DNA from: Nelumbo lutea
Taxonomy: Eukaryota; Streptophyta; Magnoliopsida; Proteales; Nelumbonaceae
Assembly: GCA_022828595.1 (NCBI GenBank)
Contig: JAKGHH010000005.1
Span: 60,073,655-60,137,654, forward strand
Reading direction: 5' to 3'
DNA length: 64,000 nucleotides
Shown: positions 1-12,324 of the stretch, piece after piece
Numbering within the stretch: position 1 is the first letter of the stretch
Layout: every line of letters starts with the position of its first letter
The notes under the pieces: model-generated
Seen by the model: only the letters and a program-made list of their open reading frames with translations
Told to the model about the DNA's origin: nothing
Databases searched by the model: none
Program-made: the position numbers and the translations under genes

Positions 1-2246
1 CCCCTAGGGTGTCATTTAAAGAAATCATAAAATATCATATTTGCCTTGAGCAACACCAATCTCCCAATTTCCCTCATTTCTTCTAACGAATAAGCACAAG
101 CTAGTTACAACCATGGCCATCAAACCACTCTCATTCTAATGAAAGAGCAGATACCCAACTGAATTTGTTCATTTTCATTTGAGCAAATTCTTTCTTCCAC
201 TTAAGTCCAAACATCTACTGTCCAAAAGGTATATCGGAATACCTTTATCATTGATGTCACGCATCTGCACTTTCAGAATTTTAGAATCTTCAATCCATTC
301 GGCATCATCTCCATTTAATCTTAGTAAAACAATGACTTGACGAACTAGAAGAAGATGACTCCCTTTCTCTTGTTAGAGATCACATGACAAAGTTATAACA
401 AAAGCATTATCTTTACTCTGGACTTCAAATCTAAAACTTCTATCAGAAACAGAGAGGCCAATACTCACCAAACAATGATTCTGATGTAGTTGTATAAACT
501 GTTTGGACCCTAGGAAATTGCTTACCTATGTATTGCATAAACATTCAAAATTCTTGTTAGTGTTCAAAGGAATTGAGATAGTGGCTAAGAAAGAATTATA
601 TGGTTTGGACTTTGAAGCCATTACAGTTTTAGCATCTTCCTTGCTCCATTATATTTCAGAGTTGGAAAAACAATAATAATACAAGCCCATTACTTTTAAG
701 TCAATAAAACACAAATTGATTGATATGAACTCTCAAATTATGCTTGTGCTTTACTGCTTTAGTCTATTTAGTCTATAGAAGAGAAGAAACTATTTATGGT
801 GGGCATGACCTCAGGCAGACGCATACAAAGGAACTTGTGGAGTCCGTGTTCCACATATTTCTCTCATTTCTCAGTGTTTTTGTAATCAAGTGTGGGTGAG
901 TACGGATTCAACTAGTTAGTCGTTAGGTGAGACATTAGTTCCTGTGTTTACTCAACCTAGGAGAATAAATCAAATGCAAAGAGAAACATGGTAGTATGGA
1001 TGTGGCAAAGGAAAACAAGGATGTAGATTTGTTCTCTCGGCAATGGAGTTCAAGAGGAAGCTTGCGGTCATTGACAACGTTTATAATGGCAGAGAGACGA
1101 CAGGTGAGCTTTTTATTTTTGGGCTTGGACAAGCAGATGAGGAAGTGGTTGGGTTTTTCGGCTAGTTCGGTGAAAAAGAAACATACCTAGGTCTGAGTCT
1201 GACCTGGCCAATGAGAAAGAATAACACAAACACAGAGGTTGGCTGGTTCACCTGGTTCGGCAGAAGCTATGACGCTAGTGTCGTTGCCGCATAGGTGGTT
1301 AGTGACGTTTTTCCATTTGAGTTAGTAACAAAAGGGTAAAATTGGTATTTTAAAAAAATTATACATTAGTTAATGTTTTCTGTCCAGGTCAGTGACGGAA
1401 GGGAGGCATTTGTTGAGTTTCTCAAAAGTTTAAGGGAGGTGTTTGCTACAATGAAAGTATAGGGGAGATTTTCATGATTCTCAAAACTTTAGGGGAGGCT
1501 TTTGTACTTTACCCAAAGGAATTAACCTTAAAATTCCAAAAATAAAATAAAGCAATTGAGCATTTAAAGAGTAAACAACAAAGAGTAAAGATTAAATTGT
1601 AAAACTTAAAGAGTTGAAACTTCTAACAATACATAAATAGTCCCAATTAATCCTAACAATCGGGTCAATGGGTTAACCCATGACCCAACCCAACCCAACC
1701 CATTTTTTCTGGGTTGGGTTGTGTCAGGTCATTCTCAAATTCAGATAGCTAAATATGAGACCCTAACCTTGTTTTTTTCATATAGGGTTGGATTGGATTC
1801 ACAAACTTTTTGCCAAGTCTATTGAAGAGCTTACTAAATGAATTTGTGGATCTAGTTATTTTTCCTATTTTGCGGAGTTTCATTTCTTTAGAAGAAACTC
1901 AACAGATGTTTCTTTGTCTCTCTTCATTTTTAAGGAACCTATTTCGACTTTGGATCTCCTACCCATAAGAACCCTTTTACCAAGAAAAAAACATGTGAAC
2001 CCAATATGCACTTCTACTGATTTACGTACTAAGAGATTGATAATAAATGATAAAGCAACTCAATATTCATCATGTATTGTTTTGGGTCATAAAATTATAT
2101 GCTCCTCTTGAAGGACAGTGCATGATGCACCAAGTGATCATTGGCATCATTCTTTACAAGAAATGATAGAAATTGAAAATAGTAGAATATTTTTTTTTGA
2201 GGAAAGTGTTTTTTTTTTCTTTTGCTTCTCTACAATTTGACAGTGG
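1..2246. other. Intergenic DNA with decayed repeats, no gene seen
   Basis: No open frame here has a recognisable domain; the short ORFs are chance. Two decayed repeats show. Around 1325-1510 phrases such as 'aggggaggcttttgtac' and 'actttaccc' match the style of the MITE-like sequence at 36550-36925. Around 1560-1760 an AT-rich stretch leads into repeated 'gggttgggtt'/'aacccaaccc' words; a diverged copy in the opposite orientation lies at 6120-6430. Neither has clear ends or a target duplication. Confidence 0.5.
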
Positions 2247-2254
2247 GCTACACA

Positions 2255-2600
2255 TAGGAGTGGCAATGAGTCGATCTTTTCACAAGCTGCTCGAGCACGA
2301 GCTTGGGCCCAATTCATTGGCTCGATTAGAACTCGGCTCATGAGGCTCGCGAGCCGGCGAAAATATATATATTTGATATTTAATATATATAATATAATAA
2401 TAATATATATAATAAAATTATAGAAAATAATATATAATAAAAATATTACAATTATTAATTATTATAGTTCTTATTTTTTAAAAATATAAAATAAAAATAT
2501 TTTTTATATATAGTTTTTTATTTTTATAAAATATACTTTTTTTCAAAATTGAGCTCGAGCCTCGTACTATTTGACTCGGCTTGGCTCGAATCCACCCCTA
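2255..2600 (+). mobile_element. hAT-type MITE, 346 bp, with perfect 8-bp TSD
   Basis: The element starts TAGGAGTGGCAATGAG and ends GAATCCACCCCTA, so the termini form short inverted repeats (TAGG(A/G)GTGG). It is flanked by the perfect direct repeat gctacaca at 2247-2254 and 2601-2608. An 8-bp duplication is the hAT signature. The ends carry 'gctcgag/cggctcga' words and the middle is almost pure A/T. It codes for nothing, so it would be non-autonomous. A copy in the opposite orientation lies at 37119-37503. Confidence 0.88.
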
Positions 2601-2659
2601 GCTACACAACCTAAGGAGGGGGTTAACAGGAATAGATCCTTTTAAAACCCCTAGCCTTA

Positions 2660-3490
2660 TTAGCAACAGAAATAGATCTTAGATCTCAAGGTGGAGGAAG
2701 AAGACAATGCCATTTTGCTTCTTACCTCATTTCTTGATCCGTATGAAAATTTGGTGACAACATTACTGTATGGGAAAGATACAATGAAGTTAGAAGAAGT
2801 CACCACATCTCTTCTATCCAATGAGGTTAGGAGGAAACCCAAGTATGAGAGTGGACATGATTATGCATTGGTTATGTAGGAAATGGATAAAAAAAGAAGG
2901 TCGTCTGACTGGGGACTTGAGAGTAGTAGGCCTAGATCCCAAAGGCTAGGGAAAATGGCAAAATATAATATTACAAATGCAAGGAATTTTGTCACATAAA
3001 AGGGTGGGGATGAATCAGGAAGCTTGACAATTGCATCAGATGGTGATGGAGATGTTCTTATAGTCTCTGAAGGTATGTGTAATTTTTCTCCAAATGAGTG
3101 GATTTTAGATTCTAGATGTTTTATGCATATTTTCTCAAGAAAGGAATATTTTAATCTGTTTCAAGAGAGAAGACAAGTATTGTCTCCTTGGGTGATGGGT
3201 CTACGTGTGACATCACAGGTATTGGAACAATAAAAATCAAAATGTTTGATGGAATGGTTCGTACTTTGGGTGGTGTGGCGTATGTTCCAAAAATGTGTAG
3301 GAATCTAATATCATTGAGCCAGTTAGATTCCAAGGATTGTAATGTCTTTGCTACAGGTGGAATCATGAAAATTACACGCAACGGTGGCCCTAATGAAAGG
3401 AGAAAAATGCAAGAGTTTGTATCATCTAGTTGGGAGTATAGTGGTTCCAAATACCTCGATGGGATGTTGGAAATGGAGTGTGCAAAGTAG
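2660..3490 (+). pseudogene. Copia gag and protease-region pseudogene
   Basis: The frame at 2691-2879 reads like the end of a Copia gag (UBN2-type) domain, with the block YENLVTTLLYGKDTMKLEEV. The frame at 3024-3233 has WILDSRCFMHIF where the Copia aspartic protease has WILDSGCSxHM; the active-site glycine is replaced by Arg. The frame at 3188-3490 continues with GIGTIKIKMFDGMVRTL and NLISLSQLDSK, the region leading to the GAG-pre-integrase domain. Three frames and internal stops are needed, so it cannot make a working protein. The zinc knuckle expected between gag and protease is not intact. Confidence 0.8.
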
Positions 3491-3919
3491 TGTGGCCACA
3501 CGGAGAGCCTCTTTTGCGGATAGAGCGGAGATAAGTGAGACAAGTTTCCAAAGTGCAAATTATGGTGATAGGAATACTCCTATTGTGAGAGAAAGGATCG
3601 TGGTCCCTCTCTAAAGTTAATAAGGAATGTTAACTTAGGTGTAGTGACACAGGTACATTGGCCATTTTGTTTGAATCAGGTGGTATCAGGACTGAGTGAT
3701 ATAGGTTATGTATAGTTGGTGGTGTTTTACAAGGCTAATGGAAGTTTGTGGTATTTGCAAATAGGTGGAGTCACAAACAGTAGATCTCTAAAGTGGAGAT
3801 AGTTGGTTTTGCATCTTATTTTTGAACCGCTAGATTATTTGTAATCTAAAGATTGGTGTTATTCCTCTTTAGGTTAAAGAGGATTTTACATATAAAAGGT
3901 TTCATTTGTATGTAGGGTT

Positions 3920-3933
3920 TAGAGAGAGAGAGA

Positions 3934-3992
<59 letters not shown>
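3920..3992 (+). repeat. Compound (GA)n-(GT)n-(GA)n microsatellite
   Basis: About 73 bp of alternating AG dinucleotides is interrupted by a short GT run. It lies just downstream of the TATA-like site in the probable Copia 3' LTR, so it would be in the transcribed R/U5 part. The 5' LTR of the element at 21390 also has a GA run after its TATA box. Confidence 0.95.
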
Positions 3993-3994
<2 letters not shown>

Positions 3995-4439
3995 GCTCTT
4001 GGTGTAAGAGTTGAGTTTTTCTCTTGTTTTGTTCTTCTGATTAAGAGAGGAAAGGGAGAATGAATGTACAAGGGTTAAGGCTTGGTTTGGGTTGCAAGTC
4101 ACAAGGTCCTTATACTGTTTCTCATTTTCTTTCATAGTAAAGAACAATTTTCGTCTCTCCCATGGACATAGGCGGTAAGGCCGAATCATGTAAATCCTTT
4201 GTATTCTTGGTGGTTTTTATTTCAGTTGCCTTTGCTTGGTTGCCTTGATATTCTTTGTTATTTCTAGCTTATTCTTGCTGCCATTTCGAGTTTTATTGAG
4301 GTAGTAATTGACTAATAGGAAATCTCTTCATGTAATAACCGACTATTAGGAATAGGATATTGATAGTAGTCGACTACTACTAAATCTCTTCATGAAGTAG
4401 TTAACTACTAGCAACAGGGTATTGTTTTTGGGACCAACA

Positions 4440-4967
4440 CCCTAGGGCTTTCAATGGCTTCCCAAAGGTTAATACCCAAGTCAACACCTTATCTGTTAGG
4501 TTAATCAGATTGGATAAGTTGTTATTTTATATAAATATGCAACATGATTATATATATGTTATATACAATTATATAAATTTTATTTCATGTTTATATACAT
4601 TTATTAAACTCATATTAGGTAAAATTAATTAGTTTTTCAAAACTTTTTTTTAATTTATTGTTATTTAAAATACAACAAAGTGGATATAGATCATATCTAA
4701 ATCTGGTATAGTGTGTCATCTGATTTTGGATCCAAATATTTGATAATCAGATTAGATGCCAAATGCGGATGTAGCTGGATCTGGTCTGATTATAGCCCTT
4801 CCCATCATTTTCTTTCATGGAGTGGCCAGTCATAATGAGTTTAATTAAAATAATTTTGAAGATTATTTCATGAGAGCAACATTCCCACAATATCCTTTTT
4901 TTCTCCATTAAAGAATCACCACATATTAATTTCACATAAAAGAAAAAACTTCTTTTGTTAATCAATA
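4440..4967. other. AT-rich intergenic spacer
   Basis: No coding or structural feature was recognised between the Copia remnant and the solo LTR. The sequence is A/T-rich with no convincing open frame. Confidence 0.5.
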
Positions 4968-4972
4968 ATCAC

Positions 4973-5841
4973 TGATGGAGGAAGATTTGACCTGACCCCT
5001 CGACCATGCGACACGTGGAAGCAACTGAGAGTGACCTGGCAGAAATGCCAGCTCGATACGGCAGCAGGCCCACAACCTGAGCTCCAAACTAAAGAGCCGA
5101 GCTCCCTCGAAGGAACCTGCAACCCGAGCTCCGAACTGAAGAGAGCCGAGCTCCCTCAAAGGAACCTACAAACCGAGCTCCGAACTAAAGAGTCATGAGC
5201 TCTCCCTTTGAGGTCCTGAGCCTTATAAGGAGCACCAAAGGCAAAAAATCCGAACTGCCCGCCCAGGAGTAGTTCGGGCCATACTTCTATCCGAACTCAA
5301 GACTTCACATCGCGTACCATTTCGGCTCCAAGTCGCTTGACTGAACAATCGTACCTAACACATAGGAGATCGTACCCGGAGGTGGCGCACCTGACTGATT
5401 AGGGGACCGACACATGACAGCCGCCATCCAACGGCCACCTGCCACCACCATCCCAAACAGACAGAGGTGGCCCTGGCAACTGACATTGGAGGTTATGACA
5501 CCCGAACTGGCAACTGGCAGAGGAAGTGACCCGATCTGGCAGAGGAAGTGACTCAACCTCGCAGAGGTAATGATGCTCGAACTGGCAGAGGCATGGAAGT
5601 GTATACAGGGTAATTATAAAAGGCCCCCATCCCACAAAGAAGAGGGTATGTGATTCTTGCATTTTCTGGTCTTAGAATTCCTCATTTCCCTTGCCTTCTG
5701 AAGAACACTAATTTGAGCTTCGGAGTGTTCCAACCGGGTTCCTCCCCGGAAGCCTCCATTTTCTTCCTTGTTTCAGGCACCTCTGATCTTGTCAAAAGCG
5801 AGGTAACTAGCAGCTAGGACAGACTGGATCGCACATCATCA
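4973..5841 (+). mobile_element. Solo LTR of a Gypsy (Tat-like) element, 869 bp
   Basis: This GC-richer block starts TGATGGAG and ends CATCATCA. The perfect direct repeat atcac flanks it at 4968-4972 and 5842-5846. The TG..CA ends, 5-bp TSD and absence of internal sequence mark a solo LTR, normally left by recombination between two LTRs. A TATA box (tataaaag, 5615-5622) precedes a segment ending in 'tttgagcttcggagtgttcc', the style of Tat-clade Gypsy LTRs. The upstream half has imperfect tandem repeats of about 48 bp built on 'gagctccgaact' (5080-5210), and a shorter series on 'ctggcagagg' (5510-5595). It shares end motifs and 'acacgtgg' with the LTRs at 12838/15345 but is a different family. 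Confidence 0.85.
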
Positions 5842-5978
5842 ATCACCATTTAAGAAATCACTTGTTTCTTTTGTAAAATTTAGATAAATTTGCAGACAAA
5901 TTTTAGAGATGTTAAAATTTCAATTAAAGAACTTGTCTGCACATTTTGCTTCTAACCATTGGAGGTATCATCACTAGA

Positions 5979-6111
5979 AACACTATGGCAATGCAACCCA
6001 TGCTCGAATGAGAAGTCAGATTCAATGTAAAGTGAGATCATCTTCCCTAACCACTCATGATTTATCAACACTATGGCAATGCAACCCATGCTCGAATGAG
6101 AAGTCAGATTC
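5979..6111 (+). repeat. 45-bp direct repeat, copies 88 bp apart
   Basis: The same 45-bp block (beginning aacactatggcaatgcaacc) occurs at 5979-6023 and 6067-6111, apparently without a mismatch. The near-perfect identity suggests a recent local duplication. The surrounding 5847-6474 is AT-rich and non-coding, and contains 'gggtt'-word repeat sequence at 6270-6430. Confidence 0.85.
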
Positions 6112-6539
6112 CACTCTTTAATTTTTTCTATTTAGTCTTTGCTTTTTATTGTTTACTCTTTAAATTGTTAAATGTTCAAGTTTTTTATTTTATATTTGGA
6201 ATTTAAGGTTAATTCTTTTAATTTTGACACTTTTCATGTAAATTTTCTTTATTTTTTTAAATTTCAATTATTTTTTGGGATGACCCGAATTAACCCATGG
6301 GTCAACCCTAACCCGAACATTTAGGGTTAGGGTCTAGCATTTGACAACCCAATCCGAAATTCAACCCAACTCAAAATCAACCTGAAGTATCTTGACCCAA
6401 CCCGAACCCAACCCACCCAACCCAATTGCCAGGTGTACCCACAACCGCTCCATTCTTTACTTTGCGTGAATGGCTTTTTTTTTTTTTTTGAAGCAAGAGG
6501 CAAAAAATTATTTCAAAACAACATGTTACATCTCATCCA

Positions 6540-9500
6540 GAAATATAAACCTGATGAAATCTGGAGGAGTCGACCAGGTCATAGCATTATTGTATCTGTT
6601 AGCATGATTTGCTAGCCTGTGGGCTAAGCGATTACAAGATCGAGATGTATAAAAAAACTGGTTGATACAAAGCCATAAGCAAGATGCCTAGATTCTAGAA
6701 TGGTAGAATGTAATCTCCAGGGAGGGTCTGCACCCGAAGAGAGAATGTCGATGTTGTGTTTTGCATCACTTTCAATGATGAGAGCCACAAGGTCCATTGT
6801 AATGGCACACCTCAGACCTTCCAAAATTGCTAAGGCTTCAGCTTCTGCTGGGGAAGAACAATGGAGGGGAGCAAATCTACCTAGTATGAAATAGCCATTG
6901 TGATCTTTGATAACAATTCCAAAAGTCGAGCGAGAAGCACTTCACGCCCCACTTGTATTAATTTTAATGATTCCAGTAGGAGGCTTGATCCACCTCTGAA
7001 TCGGCTGAGGATTCGTGCTGATTTGAGAGTGAACACTGTTAGTGTTTGAATCTGAAATAGTAGATCTGGAAAGTAAGGCACAATGAGTTTCAATGGCTGC
7101 AAGCGTCTATAATGGATTAAATGGGTGTTGCTTAAATATCACTTTGTTTCTTTGCTTCCAAATGAACCACATTACAATGACCCCTCGAGCAAACATTGGA
7201 AAGCAAGAATGTTGATTCCTTATTTTGTCAATATGTCTCCAATGTTGTAAACCAATAACGTAAATTATTGTTTTGAGTATTCTCAGTCCGGATACACAAG
7301 GAGGCAAACCATATGGGCTAAACAGTTGGACATTGAAATAAGAGGTGATCCACAGACTCGTTTGAAACTCTGCACAAGTAGCAGGTTGCTTCAATATTAG
7401 TTGACCTTTTAGCCAACTCTGCATTAACTGAAATAACTCCCTTACAACATCTCCATAAGAACAATTTGACACAGAGAATTAAAGTTTTCATTTTCCACAA
7501 TTCTTTCCAGATAAGATTTTCACAAACCTAGGAAGCATGAGAAGATTTTGAAACATCTTGACACAACAGTTTATATCCAGAGTTACAACAGAATCTTCCA
7601 TGAGGAGTAAATGACCAAATCAGCTTGTCATTAGTTAAAGGATTCACCTGAGGGATAACAATCTTTGTAATCTGGTTAATAATGTCCTCATCAAAGAGCA
7701 TATGTAAGAGTTGGGTGTTCCACGTCCGTGAGTTTTGATTCATGAGCATGGCCACTTTGCTGCAAGCAAGATTTCGGTTATTTGGCTTTTCAATCAGTCC
7801 ATTAGGAATGCACAAATCTTTGAAAATATTTACATCCCAACTGTTTGAGATTAACCATCTACAACCCTTAATGAGATCTTTTCGACAAGCTAATAAGCTG
7901 GACTACAGCAACGAGTGTTAACTTTTATGACTTTGTTTTTAGAAATTTGATGAGGTAAGATACTTTTCTGTAAGTATTTTAACCCATAAAGAACTAGTTT
8001 CTGTGAGGAAATGCCAAGCCAACTTAAGTAAGAGAGCTCTATTCATCAAACTTGAGTCTCTAAAGCCAAGACCCCCTTTCTCCAAAGGGAGTAAAAATAG
8101 CTTCCATGCTTTTAGGTAGATGGGTCTTTCTTTTGATGCCTTCCCCCACCAAAAATCACGGTAAATTGATCTTAGCTCCTTGCAAATGGAGGATGGAAGA
8201 GCATAGATTGCCATATGGTAAAGGAGGAGGGAAGCTAGAGTAGATTTAATGAGAGCAGACCTACCTGCATGAGAGAGGATTTCTGATTTCCATTTTGTAA
8301 GGTTTGACCTTGCTTTATCTATAATAAATCTCTAGGTTGAGTGCTTCTTTGAGGTATTGAGAAGTGGCCCACCCAGGTACATATCCTCCAACTTCATCTC
8401 TTTTATTCCCAACATATCCATGATTTCAGATCTTGATGAAAGAGGTGTGCATTTATTAAAGGAGATTGAAGATTTATCATAGTTCACCACTTGGCCCGAA
8501 CAAGTACAGAATAGATCCAGTAACAGTTTCAACTTTTGAGCCTCCGAAGTGGTTGCTTCCCCGAAAATCAATAAATCATCCGCAAAAAGAAGATGATTTA
8601 GCTTTAGATTTTATCTTCTAAATTTAAAACCTTTGAGTTCACCAGCACTAAGAGCATCAGAGAGCATTCTGGATAGCAATTCCAAATAAACAATAAATAA
8701 GTACGGGGAGAGAGGACACCCCTATCTGAGCCCTCTAGTTGGCTTGAAAGGTTTATTAGGAGTACCATTAACAATGATGTGCATAGATGAAGAAGCTTAA
8801 CAGTTACTTGTAAGACTGATGACAACCTCGGAGAAACCCAGGAGCCCTATATAGTGAAGAAGAAAATGCTATTCAACACAGTTGTAAGCTTTGAAAAGAT
8901 CGATTTTGAGAATAAAATGACATGGGGTAGATCTTTTGTTCATTGAATGCATTATTTCTCTAGCCATAATGATATGATCAACAATTTGTCTGCCTGGCGT
9001 AAAAGCATTTTGAAAAGGAGATACCGGTTTCCTAAGAAGAGGTTTCAATCTTTTTCCTAAAATTTTAGTAACAATTTTATAAGTAATGTTTGCTAGGCCT
9101 ACTGGTCTGAAGTTGCTAGGCAAAGAAACATCCTCCTTTTTTGGGATTAGGACAATAGCAGTGTCATTAATTGTAGGATCATTGAAGAAGGATTGGATAA
9201 ACTAACAGAGGCCTTCACCAACTGTATTCTAGCCATTTTGAAAGAACAAGGCATGAAGTCTGTCTGGGCCCGGAGCTTTGAGGGGTGCCATACTAAAGAG
9301 AGTAGTTTTGATTTCATCACCAAAAGGAGTTTCACAAAGAGACCGGTTATCCTCAGTTGAGATACAACCACTGAAGAAATTTACAGCCACTGAATTTAGG
9401 TTCGTATGGGAAGAGGTAAACAAAGATTTGAAATAGCAATAAATAGTATCTTCGATTAATTTGGGGTCTGAAATCCAATCTCCATTGTTGTCCTTCAGCC

Positions 9501-10608
9501 CGTAGATACTGTTCTTTCTCCTCCTCTTTGAAGCAACAATATGAAAGTATCTAGAGTTCCTATCCCCATGATTTAACCAATTACATCTTGACCTTTGCTT
9601 CCAGTACATTTCTTCAATATCATACCACTTTTCTAAGTTGGCTCTCAGAGAAAGTTCTTCTGTTGATGAAATGTTTATCACGCCTCCCATTTGGATATGC
9701 TCAATGTGCTTTTTGATTTCTTGAATTTTTAAGGGAAATTGTAAGTAGGAATGAAACCAATTTCATAAAATAGACTTACAATTCAAGCACTTCTGTGGAA
9801 AGGAGACAAATTGAGTGGTCCAAATTGATGAGAGAATATCAGCATATCCATCACAAGAAGTCCAAAGAGCTTCAGATCTCTTTACATGTTTCACTCATCT
9901 CTTGAAGCCAACTAAGTTACAAAGAATGGGGTTGTGGTCACTCCCAATTGATGGCAAATGTTTTACCATGACCTTCGGATACAACTGCAGCCAAGACGGG
10001 TGGGCTAAGAGTCTGTCCAAACGCTCCTTAATGAGCAGGTGCGCTGATCTTCTATTTGTCTAAGTATAAGCCGGGCCATGGAAGCCCACGTCCAGGAGTT
10101 CACAATCATTTATGAAAGAATTGAACACTCTTGTCTCTTTGTTACTAACAGCCTGACCACCTGATTTTTCTTTGCTGTTTGTTATAGCGTTTAGACCTCC
10201 AATAATTGCCCATGAACTGTTAGACTGAGCATGGAAATCTCTTATTGATTGCCACGGTTTTGGTTGATCTTCTCTTTGGGGAAAGCCATAGGCGAAAAGT
10301 AAGTTCTAACAACCTCTCTCAGCCTGATCCCCTACACTTGCAATAATAAGGTTTTTATCTGAACTAACAATTTGAACATTAATATGATCCACCTAGAACA
10401 GGCACAAGACATCAGAGACACCAACAATATCAACGCAGTGAAAACAGTTCCAGTTTAATTGATGCAGAACTTTCCTTATTCTAAAACTTGAAGCTTTATT
10501 TTCTGACAAAAATATGATTTCTGGTAAAGTATTAGTTAGGAGCTTTGACAAGTGACGAACTGCCCGAGGGCTCCCGATCCCCTCACAGTTCCAAGCAAGA
10601 ATTTTCAT
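6540..10608 (-). pseudogene. LINE ORF2 pseudogene: endonuclease, RT, zf-RVT, RNase H
   Basis: The frame starts at 10608 with MKILAWNCEGIGSPRAVRHL, the N-terminus of the AP-like endonuclease. RT pieces follow: 9690-9229 (WNCNWLNHGDRNSRYFH-like block, then APGPDRLHALFFQNG), and 9123-8869 (NFRPVGLANITYKIVTKILG, then FILKIDLFKAYNCVE; the usual KAYD is KAYN). The block at 8214-7939 (IYRDFWWG..., GGLGFRDSSLMNRALL) is post-RT sequence, and zf-RVT fragments lie at 7815-7318. The RNase H domain at about 7000-6600 includes EGLRCAIT and IIESDAKHNID. At least eight frame changes or stops intervene, so it is dead. Confidence 0.85.
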
Positions 10609-10694
10609 GAATGATTGGGGGCAGTTTTAGGGTGCGCCTCCTCCACCCGTAAATGATAAGAGAAAGAGAGTGCTTTATCACTTTTTTCTTGTCC

Positions 10695-12144
10695 TCAGCC
10701 ATGCTCTTCAGTTTCCTTTTGATTCTTTGGGCCTTTTGAAGTCAATGTGTCATTTATTTCGATTCTTTGGGCCTTTTGCAAAATCACTTCAGAGTTTATA
10801 GAACTGCCACATCTCTTCCTGTTGTTGCCTTGAGTCGAAGAGGCTACAGTGGGATCACTTGAAGAGAAAGTTGAGAAAGCCTTACCATTCGACATGTCTG
10901 AATTGGCAGTTTCTGTATCAATAGTAGTAGTAGAGAACTCGTGCCCATTTTTGAGATTCATTCACCTTTTCAACTAGGTGGAGTGCTGACGTAGTGGTAT
11001 CAGCAGCATCAGTCTGTGGAATATGCTTGCAAGAAGGAGTGAGGTAACTTGTCGCTGGTTCAGTCTGGATGTGAAACTGATTCGCATCAATCTCCATGTT
11101 TTCCGCCGTAGAAGACGGGGTTGACAGGTCAGAAGGTGAATTAGTAATCGGAAGTGTTTCCGCAACACGAATAATTGAAACTGGCGAAGAAGGTAGTGGA
11201 GAACACTTGCCTAATTTGGTGGAATTAATACCCGTTTTTCGGCTTCCTTTTGGATGGTGCAATCGCTGAGTTCACATCTGTCCTAGTCCCCTGTTGAATG
11301 GCCGACAGTGAAGGATCCGGTGGGCTTGTTACCGGATTCTGCTGTCCTGAATCCCTTGTTTTATCACAGTTCAAGTTGAAATTCTTTTTACTAGACGAAG
11401 AACGTTGGACTGTATTGGCCCGGATCTCCTTGGTAATTCTATCTACTAAGAGGGCCTTTAATTTTCCTTTCATGTCTTGACTCTTACTATTCTCAATTGC
11501 TTGAGGAGACGATGTTTAATTCTGCAACTTTCAACTTCATGCCCAATTTTTGCACAAAACATGCAATACCTAGGAAGTCTCTCATATTGAACATCCACCA
11601 AGATAGTTTTCCCGTTCAGCAGATTAAAGGGAATTTCTTGCTTAATTGGTTCAGTCACATCAATGGATATTCTGAAACGAGCATATTGGCTCCACTTTGA
11701 AACATCCTTTGGATCCGGCTTAAATGGGCTCCCAAGTTCTGATGCCAATTTTTTCACTGCATTAGAATTTAGATAGGCTAAGGGTAAGCCTACCATGTGT
11801 ACCCAGAAATCTGCTCTGTTCAGAAAGTAATCTTCGGGACGAAGGTTTGGCTCCCCTTTATGCAGAAGAATCAGATCCCCCTCGAACAACCAAGGGCCTC
11901 GATCAAAGATCCTGTCGCGTTCAAAGCAGCTTGGAAAATCAACGCGGAACAGATCATTTCTGAAATGAAGAATTTTGGAAGAATCTAGTTTCCAGGATTT
12001 TGATAGCATCTCCTGTAGGCCCGCAACCTTGACTGGCCAGTCTGTAAGTACTGATTTCTTCTGTTCTTTTGGAGAGGTCTGCTCTGCTATCAGAGTTCTT
12101 TGGTAGTCTTTATTTTGGAGAGTGTCGTCCATGGTAGCCTCCAC
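10695..12144 (-). pseudogene. LINE ORF1 pseudogene (DUF4283 and CCHC knuckle)
   Basis: The frame 12144-11470 codes 224 residues. DUF4283-type sequence includes FRVDFPSCFERDRIFDRGPW and WVHMVGLPLAYLN. It then has a zinc knuckle RYCMFCAKIGHEVESCRIKH (Cys-x2-Cys-x4-His-x4-Cys at residues about 193-206). The C-terminal tail continues through frame changes in 11473-11225, 11262-10918 and 10961-10695, low-complexity and Ser/Thr-rich. DUF4283 proteins are the usual ORF1 (RNA-binding gag-like) products of plant L1 elements. The first segment is the best preserved part of this LINE. Confidence 0.85.
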
Positions 12145-12324
12145 TGATTTCTTCTGTTCTAGGGACCAAGATACGTGAGAGGTCTTTTAAAAGGTTCTCC
12201 TCATTCATAGCAGAGCAGACAAGAAATCAACAAAACTTCATCAGAGGGGAAGAGAGAGAGAAGAAAAAGAAAGAGGAAGAGATATTGGGGGAGGGGGAAA
12301 GAGAGATGGAAAGGGGATTCCAAG

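Larger units (their letters stand above)
2640..4439 (+). mobile_element. Copia retrotransposon remnant: gag/protease scraps and 3' LTR
   Basis: Gag and protease-region fragments (2660-3490) are followed by a purine-rich stretch (aagtggaga, 3791-3799) and a probable 3' LTR of about 640 bp (3800-4439). The LTR begins TAGTTGG (probably TGTTGG with G to A) and ends CCAACA. It holds a TATA-like tataaaag near 3892. Integrase, reverse transcriptase and RNase H are absent, so most of pol is deleted. No 5' LTR or target duplication was found. The LTR boundaries are inferred from the paired TGTTGG/CCAACA ends. Confidence 0.7.
6475..12310 (-). mobile_element. L1-type LINE, near full length, decayed
   Basis: A non-LTR retrotransposon reads on the minus strand: purine/pyrimidine-rich 5' UTR (about 12150-12310), ORF1, ORF2 (endonuclease, reverse transcriptase, zf-RVT, RNase H), and a 15-nt poly(A) tail seen as the T run 6475-6489. 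Domain order matches plant L1-type elements with a C-terminal RNase H. About 5.8 kb is present, so it is not strongly 5'-truncated, but many stops and frameshifts break both ORFs. I could not identify a target duplication; the 5' end is approximate. Confidence 0.85.

Noticed and set aside
3151..3558. Minus-strand ORF of 135 codons
   Set aside because: It lies opposite the Copia protease region and shows no domain of its own.
6280..6430. Telomere-like repeats ('aaccca' words)
   Set aside because: The words are irregular, not the plant telomere unit, and resemble other dispersed repeats in the window.
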